A stretch of DNA of 64,000 nucleotides from Neofusicoccum parvum (lineage: Eukaryota; Ascomycota; Dothideomycetes; Botryosphaeriales; Botryosphaeriaceae), in the NCBI GenBank assembly GCA_020912385.1, contig CP087209.1, forward strand, positions 2,976,001 through 3,040,000, read 5' to 3'. Below are positions 44,012 through 54,640 of the stretch, in pieces. Within the stretch, counting starts at the first letter, position 1, and the number at the start of each line of letters is the position of its first letter. The position numbers were made by a program, and so were the translations under genes. The notes under the pieces were generated by a model, which did no database searches, was not told the DNA's origin, and was given only the letters and a program-made list of their open reading frames with translations.

Positions 44012-44588
44012 ATTTGGCCCCTCAAATGCGTGCTGGACCGTGTTAGTGCAACCTGGGAATGCATACACACATACAATGATGGCTGTTTGCTGCAGGGATC
44101 TTATCTGAGCGGAGGCTCGGAGTTTCCGTCCAGCCCGACGACGGCCCCACCTGCCTTTTTCTTCGTTTCTTGGTGAGATTGTGGGAGCGCAGGATTGTTG
44201 CAGCGGAAAAGACCGTTTAGACTCGGGGGACGGAGCGGAGAGTGATCTGAAACATTCCGTCGATAGTGTCGTGAAAAATACGACCTCTTGACGCCCGTGT
44301 CCGCATCGCCTCCCGATCCTACTGCGTAGAATTGGCGTGCTCAATGAAAATTGTGTCCTGGTTCGTTGTTGGCCGGCCGCGTCCCTTCACCTTCTGGTCG
44401 ACATTGTAGCTGGGTTGGGCACCAATAGGCCGTGGGGAGTGCCAACATTCGCCCGGATGGCTTTGGCGCACCGTGCGAAGCGCCTTTGCACCTTTCCGGA
44501 TGCTTCGATCCCGCAGGAAGGCATGCTCGTCGAGAGTAGGCTGTGCTAGTCGTTATTGACGCATCGATGCTACCTAGAAATACTCCTG

Positions 44589-44684
44589 GGCGGAGTCAGA
44601 GACGTGTACAAAGGCGGAGTCAGAGACATGTAGAAAGGCGGAGTCAGGGACATGTACAAAGGCAGAGTCAGAGACATGTACAGA
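44589..44684. repeat. 24-bp minisatellite, 4 units
   Basis: Units start at 44589, 44613, 44637 and 44661, each close to GGCGGAGTCAGAGACATGTA plus CAAA; single-base differences only. The unit length is a multiple of three and the plus frame reads RRSQRHVQ per unit, but no gene can be built around it. Confidence 0.9.
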
Positions 44685-44822
44685 GGCGGAGGCTCGGCGG
44701 TGGGGATAGCTTAAGTCCACAGGCTAGCCTCGCTGGGGAAGATGGCGCGAGGGGTCGTAGATACGGCGGTGCGTCATGCCGTTGGGCGGCGGCGCGCTCA
44801 CCTTTTTCTGGTGTCGCTGCGG

Positions 44823-44852
44823 GCGCAGGCAGGCGCAGGCAGGCGCAGGCAG
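44823..44852. repeat. 10-bp minisatellite, 3 units
   Basis: GCGCAGGCAG repeated three times exactly at 44823, 44833 and 44843, followed by a truncated unit. Confidence 0.85.
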
Positions 44853-45157
44853 GAGCGCGCACTCTGGGGGCGAGGCAGACATTGGTCGGCTGGCCAGCGC
44901 AGTGTGCAATTGCTGGCCACGAGGCGCTCCTTTGCATCCTGCACCGGCGGCGACGAGCGCGGAGGGTCCGTCGGCAGCTGGCGGTGGCGCGCGCCGACTG
45001 GCTGCTTCGGCGGCGGCGCACGGAGTTTGCGCGCCTGCCCGGGGGCCGTGTCCGTTCCGCGTCTGCGCTGCTCTGCACCTGCCTGGCGGCGACGCAGAAA
45101 TGTGCACATCGCGGCTCGGAGCCCTCCCGGACGGTCCAGCCTGCATAACTCGCCTGG

Positions 45158-45163
45158 TATATA
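45158..45163 (+). promoter_or_regulatory. TATA box of the DHA1 transporter gene
   Basis: TATATA at 45158-45163, 131-136 bp before the ATG at 45294. Confidence 0.5.
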
Positions 45164-45293
45164 CTGCCGCCGCCGCCCGTTACTTTCTGACGCCATGCCG
45201 CCCCCGTCGTTGCAATTCTTAGATCCGCACTGAGATCCGCCAAGCTTTTTCAGCCCTGCATTGAAGCTTTTCCCACGCGTGCCAAGCCAAAGC

Positions 45294-47030
45294 ATGGCCG
45301 ACGACCGCCATCGCCTGTCGCTCTCCCGCACCAGGAGTCGCCCGTCCAGCCCGCCGAGCCCGCAGCTCCAGCTGGACGAAGCCCGCCATGGCCCTCCAAG
45401 AACCTCGTCTTCTCACCGCACCGCCGACGATTCGGAGATCGAGAAAAAGGACAACGACCGCGACGACGACATCGAGATCCCCGAGGTCCGAGATGGCATT
45501 CCGGACGTGATGGACGTCGAGAAGGGCCACCCGCTGCAGGACCCATCGAGAGCAGAGCCGCCGCCCAAGGACCCCAACCTCGTGTCCTGGGACGGGCCCG
45601 GCGACCCCGCAAACCCCAAGAACTGGTCTCTGCGCCGCAAGTGGGCCGCCTGCCTGGTCGTCTCGTCCTTCACCTTCATCTCGCCCGTCTCGTCTTCCAT
45701 GGTTGCCCCGGCCCTGACCACCATCTCCCACGACCTCGGCATCACCAAAGAGATTGAGTCGGCCCTGGTGCTGTCTATCTTTGTGCTGGCGTATGCCGTC
45801 GGGCCCCTGATCCTCGGCCCGCTATCAGAGGTGTACGGCCGCGTCCTTGTCCTGCAGCTGGCAAACGCCTTCTACCTGGCCTGGAACATCGGATGCGGCT
45901 TCGCGCAGACCAAGGGCCAGATGATGGCGTTCCGCTTCCTATCCGGCCTGGGCGGCTCCGCGCCGCTGGCCATCGGCGGCGGCACGCTGTCAGACATGTT
46001 CCTGCCGGAGCAGCGTGGCAAGGCTATCAGCGTGTATAGCCTGGCGCCGCTGATCGGCCCCGCCGCGGGCCCCATCGCGGGCGGCTTCATCGCCGAGAAC
46101 ACGACGTGGCGCTGGGTGTTCTGGGCGACGTCCATCTGCGACGCGCTGATCCAGGTGGTCGGCTTCTTCTACCTGCAGGAGACGTACGCGCCGGTGCTGC
46201 TGAAGTGGAAGGCCGCGAGGCTGCGCAAGGAGACGGGCAACGCGGCGCTGCGCTCCGAGTTCGAGTCCGACAAGACGGTCTCCAAGGTCCTGGGCGTCGC
46301 TCTGATCCGTCCGTTCCGCCTGCTCTTCACCCAGCCCATCATCCAATTCCTCGCGATATACGTAAGCATCTTCCCCCGGCAGCCCCCTCACGAAACCCCA
46401 GCTGACATCCCCCGGCAGATGGCCTTCCTCTACGGCCTCATGTACCTCGTCCTCTCCACCTTCCCCACCCTCTGGACAACCACCTACCACGAGACCCTCG
46501 GCATTAGCGGCCTGAACTACATCTCCCTCGCAATCGGTTTCTTCGTGGGCGTGCAGGTGGCGGCGCCGTTCAACGACCGCATCTACGTGCGGCTCAAGCG
46601 GCGCAACGGCAACGTCGGCGCGCCCGAGTTCCGCGTGCCGCTGATGCTGCCGGGGTCGCTGCTGGTGCCGGTCGGGCTGTTCTGGTACGGGTGGAGCGCG
46701 CAGGCCGGCGTCCACTGGATCATGCCCAACATCGGCGCCGCCATCTTCGGCGCCGGCACCATCGTCGCCTTCCAGTGCATTCAGACCTACCTCGTCGACG
46801 CCTACACCCTGTTCGCCGCCAGCGCCATCAGCTCCGCCACCGTGCTGCGCAGCCTGGCCGGCTTCGGCTTCCCGCTGTTCGCCCCGTATCTGTACCAGGC
46901 GCTGGGGGATGGCTGGGGGAATAGCTTGCTGGCGTTTCTGGGGATTGCGTTGGGGGTGCCGGCGCCGTTGCTGCTGTGGAAGTACGGGAAGGCGTTGAGG
47001 GCGAAGAGTCAGTTTGCTGCGGGTGGGTGA
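45294..47030 (+). CDS. MFS drug/polyamine:H+ antiporter (DHA1 type)
   Basis: Two exons, 45294-46361 and 46419-47030, with a 57-bp intron; 559 aa. The intron is a multiple of three and has no stop, so the unspliced frame is also open. A 95-residue charged N-terminal tail precedes WDGPGDPANPKNWSLRRKW, the hallmark of fungal 12-TMS DHA1 transporters. Further marks: GPLILGPLSEVYGRV (MFS motif A), FLSGLGGSAPLAIGGGTLSD and SLAPLIGPAAGPIAGGFIAE (motif C, antiporter). Relatives export drugs, polyamines or secondary metabolites at the plasma membrane. The substrate cannot be predicted. A TATA element and a C/T-rich leader precede it. Confidence 0.94.
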   Translation: MADDRHRLSLSRTRSRPSSPPSPQLQLDEARHGPPRTSSSHRTADDSEIEKKDNDRDDDIEIPEVRDGIPDVMDVEKGHPLQDPSRAEPPPKDPNLVSWDGPGDPANPKNWSLRRKWAACLVVSSFTFISPVSSSMVAPALTTISHDLGITKEIESALVLSIFVLAYAVGPLILGPLSEVYGRVLVLQLANAFYLAWNIGCGFAQTKGQMMAFRFLSGLGGSAPLAIGGGTLSDMFLPEQRGKAISVYSLAPLIGPAAGPIAGGFIAENTTWRWVFWATSICDALIQVVGFFYLQETYAPVLLKWKAARLRKETGNAALRSEFESDKTVSKVLGVALIRPFRLLFTQPIIQFLAIYVSIFPRQPPHETPADIPRQMAFLYGLMYLVLSTFPTLWTTTYHETLGISGLNYISLAIGFFVGVQVAAPFNDRIYVRLKRRNGNVGAPEFRVPLMLPGSLLVPVGLFWYGWSAQAGVHWIMPNIGAAIFGAGTIVAFQCIQTYLVDAYTLFAASAISSATVLRSLAGFGFPLFAPYLYQALGDGWGNSLLAFLGIALGVPAPLLLWKYGKALRAKSQFAAGG

Positions 47031-47406
47031 GATGGTCTGTTGAAGGAGATGAGTTGGCGGTGGCATGGGGGTGGGAGTCTTGCTGCATTTCTTGCGGGAT
47101 TATAGACGAGGGTAATCTCGGGGGACAGAACTAAAAGGTGCATAGCGTGGGTTGGACAAAACATTGCTTTAGAAAGCCGTGGTGCTTATCAGTAATTAAA
47201 AGCTCTTCTTATTATGTTTCAGCTCGGCTTTCTGTGGCTCAGAGTGACGTCATTCATCCGGATGGAAACCACCGCCTACTCACTGTGTTTCGGCATCCGG
47301 ATGAATGCGTTGGCTCCTCATGCGCTGTAAAAGCTTTCTAATACTCTTTATCGATAATAGTGTAATGGCTTAGACCGAGGATGTGTGAAAGTGAGTATCG
47401 ATTGGC
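47031..47406. other. Convergent 3' intergenic region with 73-bp element
   Basis: Between the DHA1 gene (plus) and the zinc-finger gene (minus); contains inverted-repeat copy 3 (47243-47315). No coding sequence. Confidence 0.6.
47243..47315. repeat. 73-bp inverted-repeat element, copy 3
   Basis: The inner 14 bp of the arms (CATTCATCCGGATG at 47251-47264; its perfect complement at 47294-47307) pair exactly. The outer arm bases are less conserved. Loop 29 bp, total 73 bp on the same measure as the other copies. CATCCGGATG is itself palindromic. Confidence 0.75.
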
Positions 47407-48553
47407 TCAGCTCCTGGCAAAGCCACCACGACCTCGTCCCCTGCCTCTGCCGCCACCCCTGCCGAAGCGGATGCTGGGTGGCACGAAGTTGAGAGCCGAT
47501 AGAGAGGTAGTGAGTCTTTCCATGGGATCGTTAGAAGTATCATCGTCAACAGATTTGGAAGAGGAAACGGTACCGTTACCGGTACTGCGAGTAGCTGCTT
47601 CGCCTGGCTCACCCTTTTCGTCCTTCTTCTTCTGCTGCTTGGCAGCTGCGATGGCTGAACGAGGCTTGTCAGTGGCGTGCTTAGAGACAGAGAGATTGTT
47701 GGGCTGATGTCCATCTCCAGTCTCCATGTCTACGTCTTGGGTGGAGCTGGGAGTGGGCGGCTCGTTCTTGACCGAGGTGGCGATGTCCATCGTGGACGAC
47801 AGATCGGAGGGGGCTTGCTGCATTGCTGTGGTTCCCTCTTCTTTCAGGACGGGACTCTTTGCGGCTTTCTTCTCTGCATTCTTCGCAGGCTTCCCCTTCT
47901 TTGGGTGCTGGGTGTACATGTCGTGCCTGCTGTCACGAAGCATGGACGTACGGCCGTCAATGCCATCCTTGATGATAGCGAAGTCGTAGTTCTGTGGTGG
48001 ATTAGTCCGAAGGCAAGGCCGAGAGAAGGGGCTCAACAAACCTTCGGGAAGTGGTGCTTCTCCACCATGTGCATGCGCCGCTTACTTGGCTCAGAGCACT
48101 TCTTGGCGCATTTGTCGTCGGCGAAGCAAGCGTACTGTCTTGTCGTTAATCAGTGATGGCCGGCTCAGTGGAACCGAGACTTACGATTTTCTCACCCCTT
48201 GCCTTGCGGATGTCATTGATGGGGTCATGAATTTCTGCAAGGTGCAAGTTCAGAAACTGGTCGGTAGGAAAGTTCTTGCCACACTCAGAGCAACGGTTCA
48301 CGTGGTCCTCTTGGTAGTGGACGTCGTAGTCGTCGTAGGAGGTAAATTGGAGGGGCCCGTGAGGCGGCAGCTGGCATTTCATGACGACCGGCTTCGGAGA
48401 ATCCGCGCCGGCAGCGTCGACGTGCACGTATTTGACCACATGCGGCACGGCGTCTTCGGCGGGCGTGGCGGGCTGGGAGGGAGCCGAGTCTGTGGGCTGC
48501 GCGTCTGCTTCCGGGCTGGGCGAGGCAGACTCTGCGCGTGAGCGCTTGACCAT
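47407..48553 (-). CDS. C2H2 zinc-finger protein, ZNF511 type
   Basis: Three exons, 48553-48185, 48134-48042 and 47991-47407; 348 aa; introns 50 bp each. Fingers: VVMKCQLPPHGPLQFTSYDD followed by YDVHYQEDHVNRC, the canonical NRCSECGKNFPTDQFLNLHL with AEIHD, and ACFADDKCAKKCSEPSKRRM with HMVEKHH built by exons 2-3. The order (split first finger, classical second, long third ending in KHHFPKNYDF) is that of ZNF511-like proteins. The C-terminal 150 residues are disordered and end in an RGG tract (RFGRGGGRGRGRGRGGFARS), suggesting RNA binding. Nuclear role; molecular function poorly known in fungi. Confidence 0.88.
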
Positions 48554-49309
48554 GGTTGCGGTTGAGAGAGAATTACTGGAAACGAGCCAACGGCTGCGCC
48601 GTTCCGCGGGACCCTGCTAATAGCGCGGCGCAGTGCGACCGTTGGGTAAGATTAATGGTGTTTCGGGAGACGGGCGGAGGGCAGTCGCGGCGCTGCAGGT
48701 GGGCGGCAGACCAGAGCGAGCGCGCGACGTGGACTGCGAGCAGCAAGCGCCAGGCGGGGCTGTGAAGAGGCAGTCGGCGTGGTCTTGGGATGGCGCGGCC
48801 GGGTGGTGCAGGCCGGGCTGCGGCTGTGGTTGGAGACGCTGCGGTGCGGGTGCGGGCGCGGGCTGCTTGGCCCGGGCTGGCCGGCGCGGCTCTGGTTCGC
48901 TTGTGGAGCTTTCTCCAGTCATCGCCTCTTGTCACGATCGTCCGTGACCCAACGCCCGCGCCGCGGCACCGCTCTCTCAAAGCTGCTGCTGCTCCTCGCC
49001 GCGCAGCTCCCGCCTCTCCTCCACCACCACCCCCGACCCCGCCGTCTCGCTCCCCCGCTGCCCGCCGCGACGCCCTCTCGCGCGCGCTCCCTGCCTCTCC
49101 GCTCCCGCCCCGCCGCTGCCTGTTGTTGCGTGCTCCAGGGAGACAGCGGCATGGATCGCGACGGCTCCCACTCACGCCCGCAGTTCCGTCCCCTCAACTT
49201 TTGACCGCTGGTGGCCGACCGCAAGGTCCTATATGAGCTACCCCCACCGCCCGAGGCATGGCCCCATCCGCTGAGCAAGCCGCGACGTGCGCTGCCCTCC
49301 ACCGCCACC
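48554..49309. other. Divergent promoter region, ZNF511-like / EST1-like
   Basis: 756 bp, very GC-rich. Overlapping open frames on both strands lack protein character. No gene recognised. Confidence 0.5.
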
Positions 49310-52140
49310 ATGTCCGAGCCCGAGTTGCTGAACCCTTCTCTTAGGCTCGCTCGTAAGATTGAGCAGGACCTGAATGCCACGCTCGCCGGGCACAACACGC
49401 ACTATGCCGAGATAGCGTCTCTGCTGACTGAGTGCGCCACTCGCCTCCTCTTCCCTGCTCTGGTGCTGATTGCTGCCCAGCTACCGCATCGCGTGTGAAA
49501 ACACTATATTCGCCGATTTTCAATATTCCTCGGACCACAAGATCGAGGCCCAGCTGTGGGCCGCCCACAGCAAGGTCAATGCCAACTTCCGCAAGCAACT
49601 GAGTTCGGTATGTGCCCGCCGCCGAAGTCGCCGCCGCTTCGCTGATATATTTTCCGCCCGCAGTTGAGCAAGGAAGGCAAGAACAGGGCCGTTGAAACAC
49701 GCCTCCTGACGAAGCAATATCTCGAGTTTGTCAAAGCTAGCCAGCGCTTCTACCGCCAATACATTCTGCGCCTGGACCGCACTTTTGGCGGAATTCCCGA
49801 GCTACGCGACATTGCAAGGAAATGGAAGAGCGACAGTGCGCATTCCGTACCCACACCCCGAATGGCTTGTGACTGATAAATGTGTGCAGTCTCTCGTGAG
49901 ACTCTCGTCCGAAATGTCTCCCCCGAGATTAAGCGTCGGGTCAAACTGTCACTCTACCAGACCATTATCCAGCTCGGCGATCTCTCGCGCTACCGCGAGC
50001 TTCAAAGGCAAGAGAAGGACAGGAACTGGAGCTATGCTGTGGGATATTACGGACTTGCAACCTCAATCTTACCTGAATCCGGCATTTCGCACAACCAACA
50101 AGCAGTCATTGCGCTCGCAGACGGCAGTCATTTCCGCGCCACATACCACTTATACCGCTCCCTCGCAACGAAAGATCCGCACCCTCTGGCCAAGAACAAT
50201 CTCGAGTTGGAATTCAAGAAGGTTATACAAGCCTGGGATAAGGGCGAGCTTATTGGGAGGCAAGCCAATCGTGAAGGAAATGGTGCTAACCGTGCGCTGA
50301 TCTCGTGGTTCGTGCGGTTGCACAGCAAGTGCTACAGGGGGGAGGAGTTCGCTGGTCATGACGAACTGGAGAACGAAGTCCTCAGTCAGTTGGCGGTTGA
50401 GCTCAAGGAGAGATCGCTCGATGGTCTCTTGCAAAAATTCGTCCTCATCAACATCGCAGCCGAGTATTTTGCGTCAGAGCAGCTTCGGGGTAGGCTTCAT
50501 ATGCTGGATCTACACAGCTTAATTGCTAATGCCTGTAGATGGCCACACGGAGCCGAACAACCTCCGCTCGTACTTTTACTTTCTCCGCCTAAACGTCAAG
50601 ACTTTTTTCATTCTGCTCCAGATTCTGCAGCCAGAGCTCGAGCGTTTGACCGGGGAAGATGTCAATGAAGGCGAGGACGACCGATCCCAGCATCTCTCCG
50701 ACAAAGTTACAGCCGTTGCTCGTCGTATTCTCCCTGGACTTCGTCTTTACAGCGCGTGGTTTATGAACACCTGGCACATTCTTTCAGCTGACATCGAGGG
50801 TTTTGAGGGATCCGTCTCCAAGGTGGAGGTGCAAGAGATGTGGAGAGCTTATGCCGAAACACTCACTCTTCTTGTCTCCGCTTTCGAACCCGGCCGTCTC
50901 CCCATGGAGCAGTATATGCTGGAGGAGGACGTTGAGACTATTGGATTCCAACCCTTGATCACTGACACAACGAAGAAGATATGGTACCACGGCGAAGAGC
51001 TGAAGCCTAAATGGTCGGACGAGGGTTTGGAACGAAACCACCCAAATGTCGAAATGTTGATGCGTATTCGGGACTTCCTCGTTGACGGACTTCAATTGAC
51101 TCAGGATGAGGTCGGTCATCACTCTGGACAGATCAGTAAGGAGTCATGAAACATGTTAACAACATATATAGGCTGCTCCTCTGGCTCTTGTCGGCACGCG
51201 GTTCGTCTACCAGGAAGCTGGCATTCCTTCTCAGGTATTGTCCAGTCCAGGAGAGAAGGCCGAGCCAGTTGCACCAGTGGAACTGCCAGCCGACATTCCA
51301 CGCGCGGAGCCCAATGGCCCTGCAACCGATGACCAGACTTCTCATGGCGTTGCGCCATCGGAGACTGCCTCGGTCGCCATTTCCAAGGATGCCGCGATGA
51401 ACCGCATGGTGGATGATCTCCTAGGACCTGAGGACGGCTTGGGTCCTCTCCCAGAAGAAGACGAGAACATTCCGCCAACGCCACCTGAGCAAACATTTGA
51501 GGATACGGCCTTGATTAACGACCACTCGTATGGCATCACTCCCGTCACTGTCGGCGACTTTGTCAACATGGTCCGAAATTACAGCCAAGCGTCCTGCACC
51601 ACCCCTGAGATCCACCACCGTAATTCCACAGCGTCCCCCGCCGTGCGGAACCTGCCTTCTCTGCCCTCTCTGCCAAACACGTCTGACATTTGGAGTAAAA
51701 ATTATGACACTCCGTTGCACACGACCCCTGTCGTTCCTCCGGGTTTGAATGTGAGTAGCGCAGCTCTGGGCCGCCAGAGTCTGGGCCATTCGCGCAACAC
51801 ATCGTTGAACAATTCCATGAATGCTTTCTCGTGGAGTCCAAACCCGGTTTCTCATGGCCGTCTGGGCTCAGCACCCGATGTGTTTGGTTCTTCTTACGAC
51901 GTTACTTTGCCCAACAGTGTCCAACCTCCTGGCTTTGCTTTGCCCGGAAATGGCAATGGATTCAGTGGACAGGCGCAAGGAATCCCTCATGAGATGAACA
52001 TGAGTCCGTACCCTCATGAGATGAGTCCCCTACCGTTTGGCAACGACCACTGGGGCACTGGTAGTGGCATCTGGGGAGCGGATTTGAGCAACAGCCGAGG
52101 ATCTTTCACGCACACTCCACCGAACGGACAAGGCGGTTGA
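49310..52140 (+). CDS. EST1/SMG7-like telomerase-NMD protein
   Basis: Six exons: 49310-49431, 49481-49607, 49664-49835, 49890-50489, 50539-51110 and 51172-52140; 853 aa; introns 49-61 bp, two with GTGCGC donors. The phases fit and give TDYRIACENTIFADFQYSS and FRKQLSSLSKEGKNR. The N-terminal half is the 14-3-3-like/TPR Est1 domain (IQLGDLSRYRELQRQEKDRN, GYYGLATSILPESGISHNQQ). It is followed by the EST1 DNA/RNA-binding region (NRALISWFVRLHSKCYRGEE, EPNNLRSYFYFLRLN). The last 300 residues are disordered, Pro/Ser/Asn-rich. No PIN domain, so it is SMG7/EST1-like rather than SMG6-like. Family roles are nonsense-mediated decay and telomerase recruitment; which applies here is unknown. Confidence 0.9.
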
Positions 52141-53097
52141 TCCGGACACCAGCCTTACTGCTACAGTTGTAGCTGGAGTCTTAAGGAATCCACGCCGTGT
52201 TTTGACGCCACACCAGAAACGGTCTGCCCGCCCTCATTTCGGCCGACTCCTGAATAAGGTGACAGCTGAGAATGCTGCGTGGGTGCGTACCGCTTGTTCG
52301 CGACCTCAACCAGCCTCGGAGCAGCTCGTTTAGTCGTTGCGATCAGAGAAGATGTCGCCGGCATCCCGCGGGGCATCTACCAGCAGGCCCGGCTGTGCCG
52401 CTCCTTAGGCTAGGCGATGGGGTCGAGTCGTGTCGATTTTTATGTTTTTTGGGGACGAGTGAGATGGAGAGCCAAATTGACCACAGACAGAAGTCTCTGT
52501 TATTACCGCGCATGTTACTTTCACTAGCAGCCATGGTTCTAGGACCACGGCTTTTACTTAGCAAATTGATCAGATCCATAGCATTTTCAGCAGGGCCAGT
52601 GAACACCAAAACGAGGCTGCTAAAGAACCACGATGTCCTTGGGCTGTGGTCTGTGGGCAGCGGGGCCATTGACTCGGACGCCGGGAGCATTAGGATCACG
52701 CAAGCCAGAACAGACACAGCGCGGGCTGCAAGACAGAGCCCGGTTGCATCAATCCGTGACGAGTTGCTGGCATTGCGCAGAGTACCTTTCCGAGAGTACG
52801 CCGTATCGTATGACATCAGGGGACGATCCTGCGCTGGATCCAATCGTTGAAAAGCACGCAGTTGCAGTGCAGCTGAAGTTGAACGGCGACTAAGCACACT
52901 CTCTGCCACGACTGAGAATGGCAAGCGTTTTGTCTCCGCGCGTTTTCCTTCCGAAGACGACGGCGGTGCTCCGATCGACGGGCAGTCGGCGCTTTTTGGC
53001 GTGGCGGGCGGCAGCCCCGCCGCAGTTTTCTTTGCTGCGGAAGCACCCCACCATCTGCTCCTCTCCGCAATCATCCCTCCATCCCCGACTCTACACA
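52141..53097. other. Intergenic region between EST1-like gene and adenosine kinase
   Basis: 957 bp with no convincing gene; open frames on both strands around 52270-53070 are not protein-like. The last 100 bp before the ATG are pyrimidine-rich, as expected for the adenosine kinase promoter. Confidence 0.5.
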
Positions 53098-54341
53098 ATG
53101 GCTTTCACCGGCAACTACGAGCTCCTCTGCCTGGAGAACCCACTCCTCGACATCCAGGGTGTCGGGTAAGCATCGCGCGACACGTGTGAACGACGCAATG
53201 GCTGACGGAGCTGGACCAGCGATGCGAAGCTCCTCGAGAAGTACGGCCTGAAGGAGAACGACGCCATCCTCGCCGAGGAGAAGCACATGGGCCTGTACGA
53301 GGACCTTCTCCAGAACTACAACGCGAAGCTCATCGCCGGCGGTGCCGCCCAGAACACGGCGAGAGGTGCTCAGGTACAGCTCTCCCTCGGCCATTAACTT
53401 CGGCGCGTTTCCGCTAACGCGCCCACCCCGCCGCAGTACATCCTCCCGCCCAACTCCGCCGTCTACATCGGCTGCGTCGGCAAGGACAAGTACGCCGATA
53501 TCCTGAAGGACGCTGTCAAGGAGGTCGGCCTGCGCGTCGAGTACCGCTACGATGAGCAGCAGCCCACTGGCCGCTGCGGTGTCGTCATCACCGGCCACAA
53601 CCGCAGCATGTGCACCGATCTGGCCGCTGCCAACCACTACAAGATCGAGCACTTGAAGCAGCCCGAGATCTGGAGCCTCGTTGAGAACGCTAAGGTCTAC
53701 TATGTTGGTGGCTACCACCTGACTGTCTGCGTTCCCGCCATCCTCGCTCTGGCCGAGGAGGCCGCTGCGAAGAATAAGGTATGCTGTCTCTCGCAGAGCC
53801 CCAAAAGGCTTTTCCGCGCTCGTGTTACTGACGCAGAGTGTCACCGCAGCCCTTCATCTTCTCCCTCTCTGCGCCCTTCATTCCGCAGTTCTTCAAGGAC
53901 CAGCTGGCCCAGACCGCTCCCTACTGGGACTACGTGATTGGCAACGAGACCGAGGCCCTCGCCTGGGCTGAGAACAACGGCCACGAGACCAAGGACATTG
54001 CTGCCATCGCCAAGCTCATGGCTGCTCTGCCCAAGGCCAACAAGGCCCGCCCGAGGACCGTCATCATCACCCAGGGTACTGACCCCACCGTCGTTGCCAT
54101 TGGCAAGGAGGGTAGCGAGGCCGAGATCAAGCAGTACCCCGTCCACGCCATCAGCAAGGACCTGATCAACGACACCAACGGTGCCGGTGATGCCTTCGCC
54201 GGTGGTTTCGTTGCCGGTATCGTCCAGGGCAAGGACCTGGAGACCAGCGTCGACATGGGCCAGTGGCTCGCCAAGCTCAGCATCCAGGAGCTTGGCCCCT
54301 CTTACCCCTTCCCTAAGCAGACTTACACCAAGTCGGCGTAA
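53098..54341 (+). CDS. ADO1: Adenosine kinase
   Basis: Four exons, 53098-53165, 53220-53373, 53437-53778 and 53850-54341; 351 aa. The N-terminus MAFTGNYELLCLENPLLDIQ with LIAGGAAQNTARGAQYILP is the adenosine-binding region of PfkB-family adenosine kinases. YVGGYHLTVC and the active-site signature DTNGAGDAFAGGFVAGI (catalytic Asp, anion hole) follow. It phosphorylates adenosine to AMP with ATP in the cytosol, pulling S-adenosylhomocysteine hydrolysis forward and so supporting methylation. Codon bias is strong (C-ending codons throughout), typical of a highly expressed housekeeping gene. Confidence 0.96.
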
Positions 54342-54640
54342 ATCGACCCATGAGCGCGGGCGCTCCTGTTTCGGATCTCGTGTTTTCAACAAATTCACGA
54401 GTCTATCTTGAAATGACTAATTTTCTTGCTTTGCATGTGAACGGAGCGTTAGCGGGGCGTTTTCAACAAGGGCTTTGGGATAACAAGTCTAAGAGAAGAC
54501 ACCTGGTCGATGAATCAACTTCACGGGTAACGGAAATTGTGGGGTTGATATAACGGGAACCCGCACACGAATGAAAAAAGAATTTGCTTTAATGGAAAGT
54601 TGATCATAGATGTGGTCCATTCTGACTCTGTCCGCCCATG

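Larger units (their letters stand above)
44012..45293. other. Repeat-bearing intergenic region before the DHA1 transporter
   Basis: 1.28 kb with a 24-bp minisatellite (44589-44684), a 10-bp minisatellite (44823-44852) and a TATA element (45158-45163). Several overlapping open frames on both strands around 44540-45240 are composition artefacts. No gene recognised. Confidence 0.55.

Noticed and set aside
44543..45148. 201-codon plus-strand frame over the minisatellites
   Set aside because: It reads through the 24-bp and 10-bp repeats with Arg/Ala-rich text; competing frames of similar length exist on both strands.
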